From contig NZ_JAATJH010000005.1 of assembly GCF_011927835.1 (NCBI RefSeq), positions 248,001 to 312,000 of the forward strand: a DNA stretch of 64,000 bases, given 5' to 3'. This document shows, one piece after another, positions 57,769 through 64,000 of the stretch. A program made the position numbers and the translations under genes. Numbering within the stretch: position 1 is the stretch's first letter; the number at the start of each line of letters is the position of its first letter. The notes under the pieces are model-generated. The model was not told the origin of the DNA, made no database searches, and worked only from the letters and a program-made list of their open reading frames with translations. Source of the stretch: Neolewinella antarctica. Lineage in GTDB: Bacteria > Bacteroidota > Bacteroidia > Chitinophagales > Saprospiraceae.

Positions 57769-57810
57769 AAAGAGGCAACGCTAACCCAGGGGGCTAGGGT
57801 TGCCTCTTTT
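57769..57810 (-). terminator. Hairpin downstream of metY
   Basis: AAAGAGGCAAC (57769-57779) pairs with GTTGCCTCTTT (57799-57809), extended inside by CTA/TAG and CCC/GGG. It lies 16 bp after the metY stop. On the minus strand the left arm ends in CTCTTT. On the plus strand TTTT follows. Confidence 0.7.
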
Positions 57811-57825
57811 GTGCACCACTACGAG

Positions 57826-59118
<1,293 letters not shown>

Positions 59119-59140
59119 TTATTTTAAAGGGTGATGATTT

Positions 59141-59280
59141 TTTTCAACACAAAAGGCACACAAGCACAAAAGACACAAAAAGGGGAAGTGTCGTGATCTT
59201 GCTTGTGTTGTCTGACGCGCTGTCTCGTGTCGTCGTTTTTGTGTTTCTGCTTTCTTTGTTTTGTGTCTTTTGTGTTCCCA
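59141..59280. repeat. cacaaaa-family hairpin between the SAM riboswitch and metY
   Basis: AACACAAAAGGCACACAAGC and ACAAAAGACACAAAAAGG at the left; GTTTTGTGTCTTTTGTGTT at the right, an imperfect long hairpin. It sits within the metY leader, downstream of the aptamer. Confidence 0.65.
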
Positions 59281-59362
59281 TTAGAAAACAGGTTAACCGC
59301 TCGCGAAAAGGCAAGGGAGCAGGGGGAACGGACTTATTCAGGGAGGAAGCATTGGCGAGGTT

Positions 59363-59487
59363 TTTTATAGTTCCACGCCGGGGAAATACCCGGGGCGGCA
59401 GGCTTTGGCACCTTTTCCCTCCGGCCGGGAGGAAGTGGTTGCCAGCGTTTCGTCGAGCCTGTGCTCTCCACGCTTCTGTATAAGGGC
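59363..59487 (-). promoter_or_regulatory. SAM riboswitch (SAM-I/S-box) upstream of metY
   Basis: Minus-strand RNA reads TATACAGAAGCGTGGAGAGC, then GACGAAACGCTGGCAACC, and later AAAAGGTGCCAAAGCCTGCC, closing with GCGTGGAACTATAA. This follows the S-box core (GAUGAAACC-GGCAACC ... GGUGCUAAWUCCUGC), with P1 between CTTATA and TATAA. A GC hairpin (CCTCCCGGCCGGAGG) forms P3. It is placed 250 nt upstream of metY. No clear intrinsic terminator follows, so control may be by translation or Rho. Confidence 0.9.
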
Positions 59488-59516
59488 CGGCGGAAACGGA
59501 TTTCCGGCAGCGGGTG

Positions 59517-59548
59517 CAAATGTAAGGGGGCTTTGCTTAGTTTACAAA
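59517..59548 (-). promoter_or_regulatory. Full Bacteroidota promoter for the SAM riboswitch-metY transcript
   Basis: On the minus strand, -33 TTTG (59548-59545), exactly 20 nt, -7 TACATTTG (59524-59517). Both elements match the consensus. It starts the transcript about 25-30 nt before the aptamer. It is the best promoter found in the window. The rest of 59281-59710 (apart from the aptamer) has no gene. Confidence 0.85.
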
Positions 59549-59710
59549 TGAAGCTTTGTTCATGGGTGCGTCCGGGGCCTTCGTGGCGGAAGCACTACGT
59601 CCACGGTTACCGAAATATTGATGGTGTTGGAGCGAACGGGCAGGTCACACTATCTTTATCGTCCCAGACGCTCCACCGATTTACCCACGGCACCGATTCA
59701 ACCCAGTACA

Positions 59711-60019
59711 ATGAAAACACCCCTCGCCATTACCTCTGGACTGCTCTACCTCAGCGGCGCTGCCTTAGTAATTTTGGGTACTACCTATAAAGTCAATTCC
59801 TGGGAGGACCCGGCCTGGTTTGGCGGGGTAGAAATGATATCCGTGGGCTTCCTGCTGCTGGTGGTCGCGACGTTGGCCCTGGTCGCTTACGTCTACTTCA
59901 AGTTCAACGGCGTCGAATCGGCCCGTACCGTGGAGACCACGCTCGTGCTGGAAGATCTACCCGAGACCGTAGAGCAAGCCGAAGCCCAACTCCGCCGCGA
60001 CGAAGACATGATTATTTAG
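59711..60019 (+). CDS. Small two-helix membrane protein, GldL-like N-terminal pattern
   Basis: 102 residues from the ATG at 59711 (MKTPLAITSGLLYLSGAALV). Two membrane helices (LYLSGAALVILGTTYKV and MISVGFLLLVVATLALVAYV) flank a short WEDPAWFGG loop. An acidic cytoplasmic tail (LVLEDLPETVEQAEAQLRRD) follows. The helix pair recalls the N-terminus of GldL, the T9SS motor protein, but the GldL coiled coil and partners are absent, so it is at most distantly related. Function unknown. It precedes the MFS gene by 33 bp. Confidence 0.65.
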   Translation: MKTPLAITSGLLYLSGAALVILGTTYKVNSWEDPAWFGGVEMISVGFLLLVVATLALVAYVYFKFNGVESARTVETTLVLEDLPETVEQAEAQLRRDEDMII

Positions 60020-60052
60020 TCGACCCCGCCGGGCCACGCTACCTTCGCGTCC

Positions 60053-61228
60053 ATGTCCCTCACCTTTCGCCTTTCCGCTCTTCAATGGCTGCAAAACAGC
60101 GTGTACGCCACGACGGCCATCGCGCTGGGGACTTACTTGCTGGAAGCCCTGCAATTCAGCGGCCGCGAGGTGGGGCTGGTCTACGCTTCGAGCGCGATCG
60201 CGGCTACCGTCGCGCCACCGGCCATCGGTTGGCTGGCGGATCGGCATCTGCGGGCGGACCGGATGCTGATCTGGCTTAACCTCGCGGCGGCGCTTGCCCT
60301 GGTTGGCTGCTACTTCGCGACTTCTTTTGTCGGATTCTATGCAGCAATTCTGGTGTTCAATCTCTGCTTCATCCCCACTTTTACCTTGCTTAACTCCATT
60401 TGTTTTCACCAACTGGAGCGGCCGGCCGATCAATTTCCTTTCGTACGAACCTGGGGGACGATCGGTTTCATGCTCGTCGGCGTGAGCCTGAGTTTGCTCG
60501 GCTGGGAAGCGACGCCGTGGCCCCTATTAGCCGGTGCGGTAATGGCCGTGCTGACGGCGGTATTATCGACTAGTTTAGACCCGATTCAGCCGCAACCGGG
60601 CTTCAGTTGGGCCGACCTAAAGGGGGAAGAAGTGGGCCGAATTATTCGCGAGCCGGGAATGCTGGTGCTGATGGTGGCGATGTTGTTGTCGTGCATTCCC
60701 TCGTCTTTTTATTACAGTTTCGTCAATCCGTTTTTGAACGAGGTGGGGTGGCCGGCGGCGGCGGCAAAGATGTCGCTCGGGCAGGTGATCGAGATCGGGG
60801 CTTTGCTGTCGATGCCGCTCTTGCTGCGCAAAGTGCGGTTCCGGAAGATCATTTTTTGGGGCTTATTTGTTTGGGGCGCGCGGTACGTCGCCTTCGCGTT
60901 CGGTCGTCCGGGGGAGTTGGAATGGTTGCTTTATGCGGGAGTAATGGTCCAGGGGATCGCATTTGTCTGGATCGTGATTGCCGCGCAGATCTACATCGAC
61001 AAGCGCGTCCCGGTGGCGTTGCGGAGTACGGCGCAGGGGCTCATTACGTTTGCGAATCAGGGCTTCGGTATCATCGTCGGCAGTTGGCTGGCCGGGGAGG
61101 TGGTCAATGCTTACGAACTGCCCGGGGGTGGGCACGCCTGGGAGATCATTTGGCTGGTGCCGGGGGTGGTGGGGTTGATTACGGCACTGGGGTTTTGGTG
61201 GTTTTTCCCGCGGGCGGGGCGCTTATAG
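60053..61228 (+). CDS. MFS transporter, nucleoside:H+ symporter-like
   Basis: A 391-residue twelve-helix major facilitator. FRLSALQWLQNSVYATTAIA, EVGLVYASSAIAATVAPPAI and GWLADRHLRADRML (loop 2-3) match the NupG/XapB nucleoside symporter branch, as does FVRTWGTIGFMLVG. It likely imports nucleosides with protons; substrate is inferred. TACCTTCG at 60039-60046, 6 nt before the ATG, could be a -7 box giving a nearly leaderless mRNA. The purine phosphorylase far away at 7991 would use imported nucleosides. Confidence 0.85.
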   Translation: MSLTFRLSALQWLQNSVYATTAIALGTYLLEALQFSGREVGLVYASSAIAATVAPPAIGWLADRHLRADRMLIWLNLAAALALVGCYFATSFVGFYAAILVFNLCFIPTFTLLNSICFHQLERPADQFPFVRTWGTIGFMLVGVSLSLLGWEATPWPLLAGAVMAVLTAVLSTSLDPIQPQPGFSWADLKGEEVGRIIREPGMLVLMVAMLLSCIPSSFYYSFVNPFLNEVGWPAAAAKMSLGQVIEIGALLSMPLLLRKVRFRKIIFWGLFVWGARYVAFAFGRPGELEWLLYAGVMVQGIAFVWIVIAAQIYIDKRVPVALRSTAQGLITFANQGFGIIVGSWLAGEVVNAYELPGGGHAWEIIWLVPGVVGLITALGFWWFFPRAGRL

Positions 61229-61234
61229 GTTTGG

Positions 61235-61369
61235 GCGCGGTCGCGGGTGCAAGCGTAGTTGGGGGGAAGGAGCCAGGGATCATTGGCCCGGCTCCGAAGG
61301 AGGCGGAAGGTAATTACCCGGCACCCGCGAAGCCATAGCAAGTCCCGCACTCAGTCGGGACGACCGCGC
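61235..61369. repeat. Inverted pair of dispersed units, one in the long hairpin form
   Basis: GCGCGGTCGCGGGTGC (61235-61250, perfect) faces GCACCCGCGA (61321-61330), which is followed by AGCCATAGCAAGTCCCGCAC, TCAGTCGGGACGA and CCGCGC (to 61369). So the right copy is the 16-bp unit interrupted by 33 nt containing the GTCCCG/CGGGAC hairpin. It lies between the convergent MFS and rhaT genes. Confidence 0.8.
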
Positions 61370-61378
61370 AAAAACGGC

Positions 61379-62413
61379 TTAACTACCGGCCCCGATCAAA
61401 ATAACGGACACCAACAACAGGGCCAGGGAAGTGTACAACACCCTTTTCGTCCCCCGGCTCACCCCCGCCCACTCATCAAAATACAGCCCCCAGGCATTGC
61501 CGAAAAAGATGATGAAAGCCATGTGGATCGACCAGCTCGCAAAGTCATAGGCCGGCCCCAGAAACGTCGAGCCCATCCCGTAGAACATGAACTGGAAGTA
61601 CCAGGTCATCCCCGCCAAACCTGCCCAGAGATAATTGCTCACTAAAGGCGTACTCGAATTGCCGTAATCCCCGAAAGTTTTGTTCACCCCGTTCCGGTAG
61701 AGGCAGTACACAACGTTCGTCAGGAAACCACCCCAAAGGAGGATGACCAGCACCGGACTACTCTGAAAAAGAGGAGCCGTCTGCCGCGCCACGGCCAGTT
61801 CGGCGATCGGTGCCCCACTCGCCAAACCGAAGGCGAAACAGGCGCTCAGCAAGCCACTCACCACGGCGACCAGAACGCCCTTGCGGGTGTCACGCTCTTC
61901 TTCCCCATCCTGCTTGTCCGCCGTCGCGCCCCGTTCCCGTAGTAAGCCCGCGTAGCCCCCGACGGCGATCCCCGCAAAGCAGATCAACAGGCCCGCCAGG
62001 ACCACCAAACCCGAAGTAGAAGCAAATTTTTCCGCTAGTGTGCCCTCGATGATCGGTGGCACGAGGGTGCCGAAAGCGGCGCAACAACCCAGGGCCACGG
62101 TCGTCCCCAAGGCTACGCCGAGATAGCGCAGCGACAGCCCGAACGTCAAGCCGCCAACGCCCCACAACAGGCCGAACAGGAAAGTGTAACCGGCGGCGCT
62201 CCGTTCCGCCGCAAGCGCTTCCTTCAGCACTTCAAAAGTACCCGGCACGGTAAGCAGGGCAACCACCAGGGGCACCAGGATCCAGGCCGCCACCCCGTTG
62301 ACGAGCCAGGCGCTTTCCCACGCCCAGTCCCTGACGCGCTTGAACGGAATGTAAAAAGAGCCGGCGGCGAAGCCACCTACGGCGTGCAGGAAAATCCCGA
62401 GAATGGAAGACAT
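61379..62413 (-). CDS. rhaT: L-rhamnose-proton symporter RhaT
   Basis: A 344-residue protein with ten membrane segments. GIFLHAVGGFAAGSFYIPFK, WESAWLVNGVAAWILVPLVV, WGVGGLTFGLSLRYLGVALG and YFQFMFYGMGSTFLG match RhaT of the drug/metabolite transporter superfamily. It imports L-rhamnose (and possibly related sugars) with protons. It lies 68 bp downstream of the sugar isomerase on the same strand, consistent with a rhamnose/fucose uptake unit. The GH106-like enzyme at 14602 could release the substrate. Confidence 0.93.
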   Translation of the reverse strand: MSSILGIFLHAVGGFAAGSFYIPFKRVRDWAWESAWLVNGVAAWILVPLVVALLTVPGTFEVLKEALAAERSAAGYTFLFGLLWGVGGLTFGLSLRYLGVALGTTVALGCCAAFGTLVPPIIEGTLAEKFASTSGLVVLAGLLICFAGIAVGGYAGLLRERGATADKQDGEEERDTRKGVLVAVVSGLLSACFAFGLASGAPIAELAVARQTAPLFQSSPVLVILLWGGFLTNVVYCLYRNGVNKTFGDYGNSSTPLVSNYLWAGLAGMTWYFQFMFYGMGSTFLGPAYDFASWSIHMAFIIFFGNAWGLYFDEWAGVSRGTKRVLYTSLALLLVSVILIGAGS

Positions 62414-62481
62414 GAACCGGATTTTTTAGAAATAATAGTAGGTCATATTCGACACTCGTGATAGTCGCTCCAAGTGCTTTC

Positions 62482-63915
62482 CTAGCGAACTTGCTGGCAA
62501 GTAATACCCAACAGCGCCGCCAGTTTATGCAGTTTTGCACCGATGTGCCCCACCCCGACGGCGCAGTGGTGAGCCGGCCCGGCGGCATTCCAGTCGTTCA
62601 CGAAAGCTCTTACCCCGCCGGTGAAGCGGTAGCGGCTGTTCGTGTTGCCGATCTCCAAAATGGGGCCGGCCTCGGTGTGGCCTTCGGCGACTAATAACTT
62701 TAGCCCGTGCTCCCGGTCCTCCACCACGCTCAGGAGGGTGACCGGTCCGGGCCGGACGGACATTTCCACCGAGAGCCCCCGCCCCACTTTACCGTGGTAA
62801 ACCGTGAGGGGCTTGACCTTGATCTTACCCGCCGCGATCGTGAGGTGCCCCGGCCCGTCGTGGCCCATCAGCACGACGTCGTCCGCAAAGTCCATCGCGT
62901 AAAACTCGGTGAAACTGCCGCCGACGCCGAAGGTGTCCATGATCTTCATCGCCTGGGCGTTTTTGATCTCGTATTCCCCGGCGACGGGCACGCCGGCCGC
63001 CGTCAGCAGGGAATTACCGATGATGATGCTCGACATCGTGTCCTCGTTTTCCGGTACGCCGGTGCCTTTGTAGTAGTAAGCAAGGCTTCCTAATTGGTAG
63101 CGGTCCACGAGCCGATCAAGGGCCACGGAGGTGCGGGCGGCGCGGGTGAGCTCGGCGGCGGAGCAATCGGACTGTACGGCAAAAGTGGTCCGGAACTCAG
63201 CGACGCGGTCGGTGGCTTCCCGTTCCGTGACTTCCCGGCGAAGCCCCGTCAGTTCGTCGACCTCGATGATCTCGAGGTGGCCGCCGAAGGTGATGAGTTG
63301 CTGGGTGGTGTCGGTGTAGATGTCGAGCATGCCGCCGTAATAGTGGCCCATCGCGCCGAGGCGGTTGAAGGCCATGACTTTTTGCACATAGGCCGCTTCG
63401 ATCCAGTCGGCCAGTTCCGTCCAGCAGGGGTCCTGCGCGGCGAGCAGGCCGGTGACCTGGTGAAAGGGAATGCCGGCTCGTTGGAAGACGTTACCGATCT
63501 CGGGCACGGGGCAGGCCGAGCAGTAAGCCAGCCACTCCCCCGTCATTTGGCCCCGGTCGCCGATGGCGTTAAAACTTAGGTAATCGATGGCCGCCAGCGG
63601 GGCGACGTTGAGCACGATGACCGGAACGCCGGCCTGGCGAACGAGCGGCAGGACGGTCGCCGACAGGGCGTAGGTCGTTACGTAGATTACGATCAGGTCC
63701 GCCTCTTCCCGGCGGCAGCGGCGGCCGGCGGCGAAGGATTTGTCGATGGAGTCCACCAGGCCCAGCGGGATTATCCGGGCGTGATCGGCGGCGGCAATGC
63801 GGTCGGCAACGGTTTGGAGGTAGCCCTGGAGGCGGGTTTCGAGGCCGGGGAACTGGGGCCAGTATTCCGCCAGGCCGATGCCGCAGAGCGCGACGTTGAG
63901 GGAGGGTTTTTGCAT
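62482..63915 (-). CDS. L-fucose/L-arabinose isomerase family protein
   Basis: A 477-residue protein of the fucose/arabinose isomerase superfamily: N-terminal Rossmann-like domain (NVALCGIGLAEYWPQFPGLE, ADLIVIYVTTYALSATVLPL), then the metal-binding region with LAYYYKGTGVPENEDT, VAGEYEIKNAQAMKIMD and FAMDF-like FTEFYAMDFADD, and a C-terminal beta domain ending HHCAVGVGHIGAKLHKLAAL. It probably interconverts an aldose and a ketose. Linked with RhaT, rhamnose or a related 6-deoxysugar is likely, but a non-classical RhaA role is inferred. Bases 63916-64000 beyond its start hold no feature I can name. Confidence 0.85.
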   Translation of the reverse strand: MQKPSLNVALCGIGLAEYWPQFPGLETRLQGYLQTVADRIAAADHARIIPLGLVDSIDKSFAAGRRCRREEADLIVIYVTTYALSATVLPLVRQAGVPVIVLNVAPLAAIDYLSFNAIGDRGQMTGEWLAYCSACPVPEIGNVFQRAGIPFHQVTGLLAAQDPCWTELADWIEAAYVQKVMAFNRLGAMGHYYGGMLDIYTDTTQQLITFGGHLEIIEVDELTGLRREVTEREATDRVAEFRTTFAVQSDCSAAELTRAARTSVALDRLVDRYQLGSLAYYYKGTGVPENEDTMSSIIIGNSLLTAAGVPVAGEYEIKNAQAMKIMDTFGVGGSFTEFYAMDFADDVVLMGHDGPGHLTIAAGKIKVKPLTVYHGKVGRGLSVEMSVRPGPVTLLSVVEDREHGLKLLVAEGHTEAGPILEIGNTNSRYRFTGGVRAFVNDWNAAGPAHHCAVGVGHIGAKLHKLAALLGITCQQVR

Positions 63916-64000
63916 GGGTAGGGGAAGGTACGCAGCGCGGGGCCCGGAACTTTCCTTTACCGTGCTGGTCCGCTGCGTTAAATAATGTTGCCGCCGAGTT

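Noticed and set aside
59193..59483. 96-codon plus-strand frame with a hydrophobic N-terminus
   Set aside because: It crosses the cacaaaa hairpin and the SAM aptamer on the other strand; the hydrophobic stretch is a translation of GTTTTTGTG-type repeat.

Overview
The window looks like a chromosome segment from a GC-rich member of the Bacteroidota, most plausibly a Saprospiria/Lewinella-type bacterium. This is inferred from type IX secretion (T9SS) C-terminal sorting domains, Bacteroidota promoters (-33 TTTG, about 20 nt, -7 TAnnTTTG), weak Shine-Dalgarno signals, many lipoproteins, SPOR and OmpA envelope proteins, a class II HMG-CoA reductase beside a type 2 IPP isomerase, and a phytoene-desaturase-like enzyme. 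Most genes are housekeeping or envelope genes. No phage, transposase or CRISPR array is visible.

Layout. 1-2522: replicative helicase dnaB (minus strand, running off the left edge) interrupted by a homing-endonuclease-bearing intein. 2.9-9.4 kb: polysaccharide deacetylase, gltX, SCO1, endonuclease III, a small membrane protein, purine nucleoside phosphorylase, thioredoxin. 9.4-14 kb: a PorE-like TPR/propeller protein ending in SPOR, then mevalonate genes mvaA and fni. 14.6-20.2 kb: GH106-like rhamnosidase lipoprotein, an SDR epimerase, an alpha/beta-hydrolase lipoprotein. 20.5-24.2 kb: SPOR protein, rhodanese, T9SS cargo. 24.4-28.3 kb: a 1291-residue fusion of two D-Ala-D-Ala ligase domains, a membrane helix and PASTA repeats. 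28.7-34.5 kb: WYL/GyrI-type regulator with a palindromic operator, T9SS cargo, membrane proteins, AlkA-like glycosylase. 34.7-42.9 kb: subtilisin lipoprotein, TPR-CHAT protease, ECF sigma factor, HEAT-bearing anti-sigma factor and two DUF4097-like exported proteins. 43-47.7 kb: cysS, a ROK/polyphosphate glucokinase, two periplasmic cyclophilins. 47.9-51.2 kb: RNase P RNA, a RelE-type toxin-antitoxin pair, carotenoid desaturase, OmpA lipoprotein. 51.4-55.8 kb: gatA, MATE exporter, lipoprotein, GH25 lysozyme. 56-59.5 kb: metX, a DUF433/PIN-like pair, and metY behind a SAM riboswitch with a full promoter. 59.7-63.9 kb: small membrane protein, nucleoside-type MFS, rhaT and a sugar isomerase.

The most unusual property of the window is its load of short dispersed repeats. 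A 16-bp unit (GCACCCGCGACCGCGC and variants) occurs about 14 times in both orientations, both between genes and in frame inside genes. A longer form carries an internal hairpin. Hairpin or MITE-like elements of 60-200 bp sit in many gaps; two of them supply the stop codon of a neighbouring protease gene. A different perfect palindrome is embedded both in cysS and in the RNase P RNA. Several repeat copies coincide with protein linkers, tails or insertions, most clearly in the Ddl-Ddl-PASTA fusion and in one T9SS sorting domain.

The best candidate for an undescribed functional system is the locus at 34.7-42.9 kb. An apparently exported caspase-like TPR-CHAT protease is next to an ECF sigma/anti-sigma pair whose anti-sigma factor exposes a HEAT-repeat domain across the inner membrane, with a divergent subtilisin alongside. 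This suggests, by inference only, proteolytic release of the sigma factor.
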